Made by a program: the position numbers and the translations under genes | Assembly: GCA_022701365.1 (NCBI GenBank) | Contig: JAKUHH010000150.1 | Span: 806,001-870,000, forward strand | DNA length: 64,000 bases | DNA from: Mycocentrospora acerina | Lineage: Eukaryota > Ascomycota > Dothideomycetes > Pleosporales | Reading direction: 5' to 3' | Part shown: piece by piece, positions 11,232 through 22,160 of the stretch | Layout: each line of letters begins with the position of its first letter | Position numbering within the stretch: position 1 is the stretch's first letter | The notes under the pieces: generated by a model | Databases searched by the model: none | What the model was told of the DNA's origin: nothing | Seen by the model: the letters and a program-made list of their open reading frames with translations, nothing else

Positions 11232-12212
11232 TCACCACTTGATCTTCTTGTCCTTGCCAATGTACTCGTCGATAATGTCCAGGTAGTACTCCTTTAGGTC
11301 CTCTACCTTGGGCACCTCGTCGCTCTTGCTGTAGAGATCGTACGGGTTGAAGGCCCTGACAGCCTCGAGCATACGCTCGTCCTTTTCGTTCATCATCCAC
11401 CTGTATGCGTTCTCCTTGTGCCATGGGTAGAAGGAGTGGTATCGGATCATGGCAAGGCCCTCGTCAGGAATGGTCGACTGCTCCTTCATGATGTGGTATA
11501 GGTACTCGTCGTGTCCCCAGCTGAGCATGACGTTGTCCATGCCGCAGCCTGGGACGTAGATGCCATGCTCTGTGCTGTAGACCTCGTTGTTGTAGTCGGG
11601 GTTGTTCTTGAACGTGTCTGGGTAAATGATACGCTTGTCGAAAGCACAGCCGATGGGGAATGTGTCACCGACTACGTCCCACTGGCCCTCGGCGTCGTAG
11701 AAGAACAGGAGCTTGCCAAGATCATGGATCAGGCCAGTAAGTTGCATCCAGCGGGGCTTGCCGTCACGACGGATGGCTTCAGCAGATTGGAGGAGATGGT
11801 CAATCTGGGAGAGTGATGTATCGGGGTCGCTCTCGTCAATCAGTGTGTTGAGCTTCTCCATTGCCTCCCAGATGGTCATCTCGGCACGTGTCTTGCTGTA
11901 GAAGTGGTTACGGGCCTTTAGGTTGTAGGCGACGGTCTGCTTCACGTGCTGCTCACGGTAGAAGTTCTTGACGCGGTCGCAGGCCTCCTCATACTGCCTG
12001 AACTGTGTCTTGTCCTTCTCGGCGTCAAACTGAGACTCCTCATAAATGTCCTTCTCCTCCTGTGTAGCAGTGCCGTTCTTGACCTTCATGGCAGCCTTGA
12101 GGACATTGACATCGTCAATCATATCCGAGGTAGCCTCGAGAGCTGAGCCATCGCGGTGGTTGTTGAAAGGCTCAGCCACATTGGGCTCCTCGAATATGGC
12201 GCCTGGTGCCAT
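11232..12212 (-). CDS. myo-Inositol oxygenase
   Basis: Single exon, 326 aa. The di-iron enzyme uses oxygen to cleave the myo-inositol ring to D-glucuronate. By alignment with the mammalian family from memory, all iron ligands are present: His139 (DHLLQSAE), His163-Asp164 (LIHDLGK), His234 (GHDEYLY), His259 (RYHSFYPWH) and Asp292 (NPYDLYS). The length is close to the animal and plant enzymes (about 280-320 aa). The frame extends 15 codons upstream, but the internal ATG at 12212 is preferred because it has A at -3 and G at +4 and begins a family-like N-terminus. No targeting signal is visible, so it is probably cytosolic. It starts the row of redox enzymes that continues to 19575 and is divergent from the aldo-keto reductase, with 971 bp between them. 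I infer that it supplies D-glucuronate to its neighbours. Confidence 0.95.
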   Translation of the reverse strand: MAPGAIFEEPNVAEPFNNHRDGSALEATSDMIDDVNVLKAAMKVKNGTATQEEKDIYEESQFDAEKDKTQFRQYEEACDRVKNFYREQHVKQTVAYNLKARNHFYSKTRAEMTIWEAMEKLNTLIDESDPDTSLSQIDHLLQSAEAIRRDGKPRWMQLTGLIHDLGKLLFFYDAEGQWDVVGDTFPIGCAFDKRIIYPDTFKNNPDYNNEVYSTEHGIYVPGCGMDNVMLSWGHDEYLYHIMKEQSTIPDEGLAMIRYHSFYPWHKENAYRWMMNEKDERMLEAVRAFNPYDLYSKSDEVPKVEDLKEYYLDIIDEYIGKDKKIKW

Positions 12213-13183
12213 TGTGTATATATGTGTGGGGTATTTGTAATGTGTGCGGGGAAGCAAGATGAAGGGTTCAAGTTGATAGAGAGTATGGAGGTGTACAATG
12301 GAGAGTAATTGATGATGATGGTGATTTTGTGAAAGTATTGTGTGAAAAACGAGAGATACTTATCCTCTTGTGCCCGTAGCACCTACACCACCAGCGCCGT
12401 CCGAAGTAGTACCAGCCTGTGAACAGTAGCAAATTTCTCATATTGCCGTCAGCCATCTCCACTGTGGTCGACTGAAGGAGAAGCCTCCGCACTGTTGAGC
12501 CCAAAGAAGACGCAAAAACAACGTGGGGGAATTCTCGCCGCTGTCAATCACCCCGTACAGAGCAGGGAAGCGACCCGTTGTTCTAGAAAATGGATGACAT
12601 TGGGAACACGGTCATGGTGGTTGGCTGCCGCCCCTCAGATCTTGCACCGTCAGACGGTTTGCGGGCGCTAGGCGTGTCCACGGAGCCGTAGAGCGTAATT
12701 CGGCCCGAGTAGAGCTTAGGCAGGCAATTCTCGCCGCTGTCTCGCCAAGGCTAGCGCCGTCGAATGTCAAGCATCCTGATCTGGGGAGAGAGTGTTGGTC
12801 ACACGTCTATGCCGCATGACGACGAAGAGACAGCTGGCTTCAGATGTGCGTACACGTGACGTTCGGTCGAGGCTCTCCCGACACGGGATCAGACGGGCGT
12901 GGCGTCCTCTGGGCGACGCGAGGTGGAAAGCTCTGTCGCGAGGTTGGCGCGTAGCGGGGTACCTTTGGTGGGGCAGTCGGCCTTTGACCTGGGGCGAATC
13001 CATCAATTACAGCTGGCGTCGTCGCCCAGCGCAGACGAGGGTTGAGACCCATGGCAGACGCAACGGCAGTGCTCCGGTCAATACTCGACTACATATACCC
13101 CAAACTCCCTGAAAATGAACCCCTCTCTCTCAAAGTTCATCCTCAAAGCTACTCCCAAATCCATCCTCAACCCCTCTCCTGAA
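12213..13183. promoter_or_regulatory. Shared upstream region of MIOX and aldo-keto reductase
   Basis: This 971-bp interval lies between divergent starts. A TATA-like stretch (acatata) at about 13089-13095 would place transcription start near 13120, which favours the downstream ATG of the reductase. No specific operator can be assigned with confidence. Confidence 0.4.
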
Positions 13184-14232
13184 ATGAACACTGCAATCCC
13201 CCTCAACACTGGCGCTACCATCCCGGCCCTTGGCCTGGGGACGTGGCAGTCTCCGCCTGGTGAGGTCAAGAAGGCTGTCGTCCACGCTATTGAGTCGGGC
13301 TACAGGCACATTGACTGCGCCTACTGCTACCAGAACGAGGATGAGGTAGGCGAGGCGCTGCAGGATGTCATCTCGCGCGGCATTGTGAAGCGTGAGGACC
13401 TGTTCATCACCAGCAAGCTGTGGAGCACATTCCACACCCGCACAGAGGAGGGTCTGCAGAAGAGCTTGGATCTGCTCAAGACGCCCTATGTCGACTTGTA
13501 CCTTGTCCACTGGCCAGTTCCCATGAGCCCCAATGGTGAGTTTAGCCGTCAAGTTGATAGCGTTGAGGGTTGAAACTGACGTGGCCAGGAAACCACCCGC
13601 TCTTCCCCAAGCTCGAGGATGGCTCGCGCGACATTGATCACTCCATCACCCACCTCGACACGTGGAAGGGTATGGAGAAGCTGATTCAGGAACACCCTGA
13701 AAAGGTCAAGGCCATTGGTGTTGCCAACTACTCCGTCAAGTACTTGGAGAAGCTGCTTGCTCAGGCCAAGATCGTCCCCGCCGTCAACCAGATCGAGAAC
13801 CACCCGCTGTGCCCACAGCAGGAGGTCTACGAATTCTGCAAGGAAAAGGGTATCCACATCACCGCATACAGCCCATTGGGCAGCACCGGCTGCCCTCTGT
13901 TCAAGGACGAGGGTGTTAACGAGGTTGCTAAGAAGCACAGCGTTGGCCCCGCCACTATCCTCCTGAGCTACCACCGTGAGTATATATAAACGGCCCGACC
14001 CTCCATACAGTACTAACACTAGCCAGTCGCCCGCAATTCTTCCGTCCTCGCCAAGTCGGTCACTCCTTCGCGCATCGACGAGAACCGCAAGCTCATCAAC
14101 CTCGACGCCACGGATCTAGAGAAGCTCGAGGCCATCCACAAGACCAACGGCATCACCCGCTACGTGTACCCACCATTCGGTGTTGACTTCGGCTTCCCCG
14201 ACAAGACCGGTGGTCTCGACCTGAGCGGTTGA
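13184..14232 (+). CDS. Aldo-keto reductase (candidate D-glucuronate reductase)
   Basis: Exons 13184-13535, 13589-13975 and 14027-14232 give 314 aa, the normal length of the family. Intron 2 carries a perfect TACTAAC branch point (14011-14017). The catalytic tetrad is complete: Asp44, Tyr49, Lys78 and His109 (HIDCAYCYQNE, TSKLW, LVHWP). The fold is an NAD(P)H-dependent (alpha/beta)8 barrel that reduces aldehydes of sugars and uronic acids. The exact substrate cannot be read from sequence. The position next to myo-inositol oxygenase suggests reduction of D-glucuronate to L-gulonate; a glycerol or general aldose reductase role is possible. An in-frame ATG at 13115 would add 23 residues of weakly presequence-like character, but homologues begin as at 13184. 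Confidence 0.9.
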
Positions 14233-14876
14233 CTCCCTGGGGCGAGTAAATTGTAGAGACTTTGGATACGAGCATGAACGGGATACCCCCTTATATAGAT
14301 ATGATTATGATAGCGATATGAATACAAAAAGTCTTTGACTGATTGCACCACTACACGTTCTATGCTAAGATGCACGTTTCCGACTGATTGCACTTTGTGT
14401 GTTTGTTGTGTTTATAGAGTCAGCCTAATGGACTTGCTGCCAGATCGTCGCCCTCCCTGAGCAGACACAGCGTCTCACCACAACACTAGAATAGAGTCTC
14501 TCATTAACACATCACTGTTTCAGAAAAGGAGCTGGAATAGTAGTATTCAGGTGATCTTTTGTATGGACCACTGTTCTATCTACTTAAGTGTGTAAAGCTT
14601 CTTTTACATACAAAGGGAAGAGCTTGGTATGTGTTGTTGCTGAGCGTAGTTTGCATGACTTGGATAAGTCTAATAGATACTCCATATGTGGAGCAAAGGA
14701 GTATTGGTTACTCCTTGATAGTGCAAAGAGCATGCCAAGTTCCACTAAGAGGCCACTTAAGCAGGTCTTATAAGCGAGGCTTATGAGCGAGGCTTGTGAG
14801 CAGGGCTCTGTTTAGTGACAATCATCAATTCCAATCTTGGTTTATCAACTTGTATCTAGTACTAGAATAACCATTC
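14233..14876. other. Convergent intergenic spacer
   Basis: This 644-bp AT-rich spacer lies between the 3-prime ends of the aldo-keto reductase and the short-chain dehydrogenase. I see no gene. It presumably holds both 3-prime untranslated regions. Confidence 0.6.
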
Positions 14877-15721
14877 TCACCTCCCCATCCATCCTCCATC
14901 AACAGTGACAATCTCACCACTCACATACGCACTCGCCGCGCTCGCCAGCCAAACCACCACACCCTTGAAATCATCAGGCGATCCCCACCTCCCGGCCGGA
15001 ATCCTAGCCAAAATGCTCTCAGCACGCTTCTCGTCCTGAATAAGCGCAGAGTTCATCTCTGTCGCAATGTACCCCGGCGCAACAGCATTAACCGTCACGC
15101 CCTTGCTCGCCCACTCGTTACTCAGCGCCTTGGTCAACTGGCCCACTCCACCTTTGCTCGCCGCATACGCTGGCACGGTGATCCCGCCCTGGAACGTAAG
15201 CAGCGACGCAATGTTGATGATGGATCCGCGGCGCTGCAGAGGCAGGTCGTTGGGCTGCTCGAGCATGTGTGCACCTACGTCTCTGCACAGTGTGAAGACC
15301 GATGTCAGATTTACTTGGAGTACGGCTTCCCAATCCGAGTCTGGGAATTGGTGTGCGGGATGGCGACGTTGAATTCCGCCGCAGTTTAGCAGGACGTGGA
15401 TTCGGTGGCCATCTTTTAGGATGGTTGGGACCAGGCTGGAGATGCTGGATGCGGAGGAGAGGTCGGCAGTGTAGATTGTTGCTTTACGGCCGAGTTTTTC
15501 AACGGCTTCTTTTGTGGCTTGGTTGGAGGTATCGCGCTGTAGAGATTATTAGTTCATGCCGTCATTTGGGAGATGGAGAGAGGCTGGGTTACCTGCACGA
15601 GGAGGAGGTCTGCTCCTGCTTCGGCGAGGGCGATGGCCATGGCTTGACCAATACCTCGCGTGCCGCCTGTCACAAGGGCTGTCTGGCCCTCGAGGGAGAA
15701 CAGTTGCTGTACTAAAGTCAT
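14877..15721 (-). CDS. KduD-like short-chain dehydrogenase (candidate 5-keto-gluconate reductase)
   Basis: Exons 15593-15721 and 14877-15536 on the minus strand, with a 56-nt phase-0 intron, give 262 aa. This is a classical Rossmann-fold dehydrogenase: TGGTRGIG at 18-25 binds the dinucleotide, NCGG at 94-97 replaces the common NNAG, and the catalytic set Asn119, Ser154, Tyr167 and Lys171 is intact. The N-terminal phrase LFSLEGQTALVTGG and the ending VDGGWMGR resemble KduD/gluconate 5-dehydrogenase proteins that act on keto-sugar acids. In Aspergillus niger a short-chain enzyme reduces 5-keto-D-gluconate to D-gluconate at the end of glucuronate catabolism. I infer a similar role here because of the neighbours. 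It is divergent from the zinc dehydrogenase at 16250. Confidence 0.9.
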
Positions 15722-16249
15722 CTTGTGGTATTTATTCTCGTTGTTGATGATCGGAACAGTGTTGCTGTTGTTCGGAACGAAAGATGGTGTACAGTAGCTC
15801 GTCTTTCGTTTTAAGCAGCAACGCTGAAATTTGACAGAAGGGCTGAAAGCAGATTGTATTGCTCGAGAAAGGATCCAAAGCCCTCGGGACGCGTTATTTC
15901 TCAACAGTGTGATGTAACACTCCACGCTCGGAAGAGCCTCGGAAAGCTACCCCACTAGAAAGTCGGCATTTGAATCAGCGGGTATCAAACGCCGAACTAG
16001 GAATTCTTCTCCACGTTTTACAGCTTCTGGGGAAAGCTCGCCGAGTGGAGGGCACGTAATAGCTCTTGATGGGTCTCATGAGGCGATTCAACACTTCCCT
16101 CCTCTTTCTCCCCACTCAGTCCTGTCGTCCTTACGCAGCCATTGTACGCATAAAGTATTAACGATTGCTTCAGCTGTAACACCTGAGCCCTCTCGAACCT
16201 ACTGCAGCTCTTCTGCTCATCTGATTTTTATTCTGATCAATAAGACAAA
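15722..16249. promoter_or_regulatory. Divergent promoter of SDR and zinc dehydrogenase
   Basis: A 528-bp region shared by two divergently transcribed cluster genes, which would allow co-regulation. I see no other frame worth annotating. No defined factor site is claimed. Confidence 0.45.
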
Positions 16250-17580
16250 ATGACTGCAGAGGAGAACCCAGATCGCGCGTCGAACGCGAGGCAGGTTCGT
16301 GCGTCTGTTCTTCACGGCGCGAAAGACCTTCGAATCGTAAGTATGAGGATCCACAAGATTACAACGAAATTGCTGACATTAACCCAGGAATCGCGCTCCC
16401 TTTTCCCTCCAGCTCCAAACGATCTCCAGATCAGCATTCGCAGCACTGGCCTTTGCGGCTCAGATTTACACTACTACCGACACAACCGCAATGGCGATAT
16501 CCTCGTATGCGAGCCTCTCTCGCTGGGCCATGAATCAGCTGGAATCGTTGTCGACGTGGGTTCTGAGGTCAAGGATTTCAAGGTTGGTGACAAGGTTGCG
16601 CTTGAAGTTGGTACGCCATGTGAGCGTTGCGAAAGGTGCAAAGAGGGGAGGTACAACATCTGCAAGGGTATGAGGTTCCGCAGTAGTGCAAAAGCCATTC
16701 CTCACGCCCAGGGAACGTTGCAGGATAGAATCAATCACCCAGCAGCTTGGTGTCACAAGTGAGTCATGAGTGAGAATTAAATTTGAGACGATGCTAATCT
16801 CTCCGGACAGGCTGCCAGATGACATGTCGCTGGATTTGGGAGCCCTTCTTGAGCCGCTGAGTGTAGCAATTCAAGCCTCCAAGCGAGCGCAACTCGCAGC
16901 AGGATCAGCAGTGCTCGTGTTTGGGGCAGGTGCAGTCGGTTTGTTGGTAGCCGCCATGGCCAAGATCTCGGGCGCTGGAACTGTAGTGATTGCAGACATT
17001 GATGCTGGCCGAGTCAACTTTGCGGTTGAAAACAGCTTCGCAGATCGAGGTTTTACAGTACCTTTGAAGCGTGGAAACACAATAGAAGAACAGCTCGAGA
17101 TTGCGAAAGAGATAGCAGCGGACATTGGAAAGACAACAAAAGGAAGTGGTGGAGAGATTGGCGAGGTGGACGCTGTTTTTGAGTGCACTGGTGTGCCTTC
17201 TTGCGTACAGGCATCGATCTATGTGAGTTCAAATGAGATGATGATGTGGAGATTTTGCTAATGAGTAACAGGCCACACGACCGGGTGGAAAACTCCTGCT
17301 TATCGGCATGGGAACGCCTGTTCAAACTCTTCCCATCTCCGCTGCAGCTCTTCGCGAAGTCGACATTCTCGGTGTCTTCCGATACGCCAACACATATCCC
17401 ACTGGCATCGAGGTGGTATCAAAGAAAGGGCCAGACTACCCAGATTTTTCGAAGCTGGTTACGCACAGATATAAGGGACTGGACGCAGCAGTTGAAGCTT
17501 TTGAGATGGCTGGAAAGACGAAAGACGATAACGGCAACCTCGTCATCAAAGTCGTACTTGAGACTGGCGAGGATTTGTAA
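16250..17580 (+). CDS. Zinc-dependent medium-chain dehydrogenase (candidate L-idonate 5-dehydrogenase)
   Basis: Four exons (16250-16336, 16388-16758, 16811-17222, 17272-17580) give 392 aa. The introns are 49-52 nt with CTGAC/CTAAT branch points. Catalytic zinc ligands are Cys52, His77 and Glu78 (LCGSDLHYY, GHESAG), with a glutamate in LLEPLS at 167. Four structural-zinc cysteines stand at 107, 110, 113 and 121. The nucleotide site is FGAGAVGLL near 190. The arrangement matches the sorbitol/xylitol/L-idonate dehydrogenase branch of the family. It is likely cytosolic and oxidises a polyol or aldonate. In the cluster it could turn L-idonate into 5-keto-D-gluconate, the substrate of the neighbouring KduD-like enzyme. 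Sorbitol or xylitol dehydrogenase is the main alternative. The first intron is 51 nt without an in-frame stop, so an unspliced message would still be readable there. Confidence 0.91.
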
Positions 17581-18400
17581 GTATTTCGCAAAGCATTGGT
17601 GTGTATTGGTGTGTTTGAAAAAGCGATTTTAGAGCGTTTTCTGGTATAGTTGTCCTAAATGTACTTCATGATACACTACAAACAAAACCCCAAAGCATAT
17701 GCATGACGTATCTGGGGAAAGCTCTCAACACTCTCGCTTGCACCTACCGTCCCAAGTACGAACGTCGCTTCGACCTCCTTGGCATAGCTCCGAAAGCTGA
17801 TCTTGCTACCAAACATTTTCCTCCACTTCAATGCCGGGCCCAAGCCATGCGCCGGGAAGATTCCGAACATAGCGCAGAAATGATCCACAGGCGGGCGGAA
17901 GTGCTTGTTCGATAATCTCCACGGGGAAGTTTCCCCCATTTGTCGCACTGCATGTCCCGGGTCGTCCGCAGTGTGCCACGACCCCACACATGCTCCACAA
18001 TATGTACCACAACACCTGCAAGCTAACATCACGACGTTCGTTTGGTTGCGGTACTGCGTTGATCATGGCCTCGTTCAGCCTCCTAGGAGTTGAGTCTTGA
18101 GAGTGACGCACTGTCAGCTGCTAGACCCTACAGGCGCCAATGTTACGATGCAGCTGGGGAAGTATGGAGATATTCTCCAAGTAGAATAACTGGTACTTGA
18201 CCAGGAAGAAGAGTCATGGAAGAGACGGAACTCAACGCAATGGTACTGGATGGAGAATGAAGCATGGACCTTTTGAAGCCATGGCCAGCTGCCAGTTGGA
18301 CTTTAAATGTGATTTTTTCGCTGTACCAATCTCTCCAGACATCACTTCCTCATACCTGCATTTCCACCCATTATTATTATCAATCTTCATTTAAATCGTA
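17581..18400. other. Intergenic region in the redox cluster
   Basis: This 820-bp interval lies between two tandem plus-strand genes and contains no supportable frame. It should carry the promoter of the Gfo/Idh/MocA gene. A TTTAAAT stretch lies about 20 bp in front of its ATG. Confidence 0.5.
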
Positions 18401-19575
18401 ATGTCTCAGCCTGTACATAGACTCCGAATCGCCATCTCTGGTCTAGGCCGTATGGGTGCCCGTCATGCGAATCACTTCCTTCATCGCACACCAAAGGCCG
18501 AACTTGTAGCCGCATTCACACCAGACCCCAAGGAAGCTGCATGGGCAAAGGAGAACCTCGAGCCATGGGGAGTCAAAGTCTACAACGACTACGACCAGAT
18601 GCTGAAGCACGAGGGGCTTGAGGCTGTCTGTGTCGCAACTGTCACCACGGCACACGCAGAGCAAACAATAAAGGCAATTAAAGCAGGCAAGCATGTGCTT
18701 TGCGAAAAGCCACTGAGCACCAAGCTGGATATTGTATGTAGCTTAATTTCTTTCGTCCATTTTCCTGACTCTGGCCTTTGTATGAATTGGAAAAGAAGCT
18801 GACAGCATTCCAGTGCCAGGATGTTCTTACAACTGCCGCCCGTTATCCCAACATCAAAGTCATGTGCGGTTTCTCCCGCCGCTTTGACGCCTCATATCTC
18901 AATGCCTATGCTCTTACTGCTGATGGCTCTATTGGACGGCCCACGATCCTGCGTAGCCAGACAGCAGACAAGACAGACCCATCGGGTTTCTTTGTCGAAT
19001 ATGCGCAGTTCTCCGGCGGCATCTTTGTCGACTGCAACATCCACGATATCGACCTCGCACTTTGGTATTTCTCTGCCGACAGCAAGGGCAAAGTGCTCCC
19101 CAAAGTCAAGTCCGTCGTAGCGTTTGGTGTCACAGCCCTCGAGCCTGACCTAGCGAAATACGGAGACGTGGACAATGGAGTTGGTGTTGTCGAGTTCTAT
19201 GACGGCCAGATTGCCTACTTGTACAGCTCGCGCATGAACGCCTCAGGACAGCACGACATGACAGAGATTATCGGGACAAAGGGCAAGCTGGTCATCAATG
19301 CCAACCCGACAACAAACCTGCTCGAATCTCACGTCTCCTCAGGTATTCAACGTCATATCCCTCAGAATTACTACGAGCGCTTCGAGCAGGCGTTTGTCGA
19401 AGAGGCACGGCAATTTACAGACGCTGTTCTAGAGAATAGAGAAGTGCCTGTTGATCTCACGAGCAGCATGGAGGCGGTGAAGATTGGTTTGGCACTGCAG
19501 GAAAGCTTGAGGACAGAGAAGAAGATCTCGTTTGATCGGGAAGGGAACAGGGTAGGCGACAAGGCGAAGCTCTAG
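18401..19575 (+). CDS. Gfo/Idh/MocA-family oxidoreductase (inositol 2-dehydrogenase-like)
   Basis: Exons 18401-18733 and 18814-19575, with an 80-nt phase-0 intron, give 364 aa. The N-terminal Rossmann motif GLGRMGARH (about 14-22) is followed by the family lysine in CEKPLS (Lys103). Asp183 and His187 in the segment DCNIHDIDLALWY complete the K-D-H catalytic set known from inositol dehydrogenases. The acceptor at 18813 was chosen because CQDVL follows LDI in this family; an alternative acceptor six bases later would delete two residues. The likely reaction is NAD(P)-dependent oxidation of a cyclitol or sugar, for example myo-inositol or scyllo-inosose interconversion. Next to myo-inositol oxygenase it may feed other inositol isomers into the pathway, or it may act on a sugar acid intermediate. 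Confidence 0.9.
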
Positions 19576-21285
19576 ATATTTATGAGGCAAAGATCTATCT
19601 GGAACGCGCTCATCAGGCGAGCATAGCGACTACATCTATCTACAGTAGAGCAAAAGTATTGTTATAAACTGGCAGGCTCTTAAATATAAATTCTGAAGTA
19701 ATGTTCATCTAGTACTAGATTGTTAGTATACTATACAAACATGAACATTCCACACACTTCCTCTCTTTGCTTTCTTTATCTCTCCATGCATGTATTATTT
19801 CACTACCAAAGCTTTTTTTTTAAAAAAAAGCCAGTACCATTGAGCAGTCGCCCATCGCTTACCTCACTCACTCACCACCTCATCCGCCCAAGAAGCCCTG
19901 GTATGACGCAAAATCACGACATCGAGTCCATCCACCACCCCGTCAAACAAAAGCATACCAACCCCCATCCATCTAAACCTATAACCCCATCCTCCCGCAG
20001 CCCTCCACACTCTACCCATCCATCCATCCACCCATTTTCGCAACACCCTCACAACAAGCACACATTCACACATACCCGCTTACCCAACCCAACCACCCCC
20101 CTGCTTCCGCCCTCGCCCGCCCCCCCGGACATCCGCAACACCATGCACAAACAAACACAAAACACAAAGCACAAACCACCACCCAACATTTAAAACATGA
20201 TGAAAAAAAAACACCTCCACCTGGACATGCGATGAACATCAACAACAAAACGAACTTAAATTAATTAAAAAAATCCCTATCCATCCATCCATCCCCGTTG
20301 ACGCATGCACGCACGCACGCACGCACGACCACATCGCGCAAACGAAATTGCGCAACGAGCAACGATCAACCACGCGCGTGTGCTTATGCATGTAAGAACA
20401 TAGGTAAGAACGTTTGTTGCGCAGGGATCGCATGGCATCGTATGGCATGGCATGACATCGATGCATCGATCAACGTGGTACCTGGTTCCCTCTCCCCCAC
20501 CACCACCCCCTTCTTTCCTTCCATCCGTCCTTCCTTTTTTCCTTCCTTCCTTCCCGCGCCCGGTCCGCGTGTCAGCAGTAAAACGTTTTTGGAGAGGTGG
20601 TCAGTGTCAGCGAACATGTGGGGATGGGGGGTGGCTGTGTTGGAGAGTTTATCTCAACTTCAACTTCAACCTCAACTTGACCCCAACTACAACTTGACCT
20701 TGACTTCAACTTTAATCTCAACCTCATCGCTTCGAATACTTTCAGTCAGGATTTTTTCTGTTTCTCACCCCGTGGACTCTGTGGACTCCGCGTTTGGAAC
20801 CTACCATCATCGTCGTCAAGTGCTCTCGGACAAGACCATACCCTCCAACGCACTAGAGCGCAATCGATACCATCTCATCCCATATCGGAGAGGAGACAGG
20901 CTCTATTTAGTACTCACAAGAAATAGTCGTTGCTGCATCACATCAATTGTTATAGGCTTGATCAGGAAATAGTATTGACAGTATGGTATTATCATTTGTT
21001 ATTATCTATCCTACTAGTCCCAGGTCAACGCCTCCATCTTTCCCGCAATCTCATTGTCGGGGTATCAAAGCACCATAAAAAGCGCTCATGAGAAAGCATC
21101 GGAATCATCATCGTCATGCAGCATATTCGTGAAGCGGAAAACAAAAACAGATAGCCAAGGTCGAGTAAACAATCCTCAGCCACCAACTCGCACACCAAGT
21201 ATCCAAAGTCCGAACGGTTCCTCCAAAATTACCGGTCATTAAACACATTATTCCACCGAGCAAGGACTTGTAGAGAGCCTGATGC
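19576..21285. other. Low-complexity intergenic region
   Basis: This 1.7-kb region is rich in C and A on the plus strand (about 19.85-20.25 kb), with CATC tetramers (about 19.99-20.03 and 20.28-20.29 kb) and an ACGC tetramer run (about 20.30-20.33 kb). No frame in it has a domain or credible gene structure. Confidence 0.55.
20276..20330. repeat. CATC and ACGC tetranucleotide runs
   Basis: A short CATC microsatellite followed directly by about five copies of GCAC/ACGC. It is a simple-sequence patch in non-coding DNA. Confidence 0.75.
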
Positions 21286-22160
21286 TTAGAAGAGGAGCCA
21301 TGCAGCGAAACCGGCACCGGCAATGACGGGCAGGCCAGTCATCTTGGGGGCAGCGCCCGCGGAGGTGGCAGAGGCAGCAGCAGAGGAGGCAGCAGAGGAG
21401 GCAGCAGAAGCACCAGAAGAGGCGGCAGAAGCAGCAGAGCTGGCCCTGCTGCTCAGAGAGGAAGCACCAGAGCTAGCAGCGGAAGCACCAGAGGAACTAA
21501 GGCATGGTTAGTACTTGTATTGCGATATCAGAAGAGGGGGAAGTCTTACGCAGCAGATGAGATGGCAGATCCGACAGAGGAAGCGCCCGAAGCAGCGGCC
21601 GAGGAGGCAGAAGCGACAACAGACGAAGCAGACTGCGAAGCAGACGACAGAACCGAGCTGACGGACGAGGCAATGCTCGAGAGCTGGCTGCTGGCAGATG
21701 CGGCAGCGCTTGAAGCGGCAGACGCACCGCCGGAAACGAGGCTGGAAGCAGCAGCAGCACCGCTGGAAGCGGCGGCGACGGCGCTGCCAGTGACGGTGGC
21801 AAGAGCCGAGCTCAAGATGGGCTGAGCGCTGAGGGCGGAAGAGGCAGGGGCAACACCGCGGCAGAGGGCAGCAGCGTAAGCGACAGCAGCGGCAGCATCC
21901 GCAGCACCGCAAGCCTGGGAAGAGCAGTCACGGACACCGTAGGCCCAGTTGGCCTGGTTGCACTGGCAAGAGAGATCACCAGCAGCGCAGCCGAAGTTGG
22001 ACTGAGCAATGACGTTCATGTTGTTGACACAGCTTTGCTAGGGGACCGTTAGTATGGTAGGCCAGGGATTGGTGCCAAGGGCGGAGAAGCTTACAGCGCA
22101 GGAGCTCAACTGGGCAACGGCGACACCAGCAAAGGTGGCGAGGATGGCGACGGACTTCAT
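21286..22160 (-). CDS. CFEM-domain GPI-anchored cell-surface protein
   Basis: Three exons on the minus strand (22095-22160, 21550-22037, 21286-21496) give 254 aa. The N-terminal hydrophobic signal peptide covers about 1-16. The CFEM domain follows with all eight cysteines at 21, 25, 39, 46, 48, 60, 65 and 81, and an Asp (43) before the CxC pair at the position that binds haem in characterised CFEM proteins. Residues about 83-230 form an Ala/Ser-rich stalk, almost free of other residues, suited to O-glycosylation. The C-terminus ends in a hydrophobic segment (GLPVIAGAGFAAWLLF) typical of GPI attachment. It is probably displayed on the cell wall or plasma membrane, where CFEM proteins serve in haem/iron uptake, adhesion or host interaction. 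The exact role is unknown. Both introns are short (57 and 53 nt). Confidence 0.93.

Noticed and set aside
13115..13183. Upstream in-frame ATG for the aldo-keto reductase
   Set aside because: Would add 23 non-conserved residues and lies too close to the TATA-like element; kept as an alternative only.
21323..21825. Glu/Ala-rich frames on the plus strand opposite the CFEM gene
   Set aside because: Antisense of Ala/Ser codons in the stalk.
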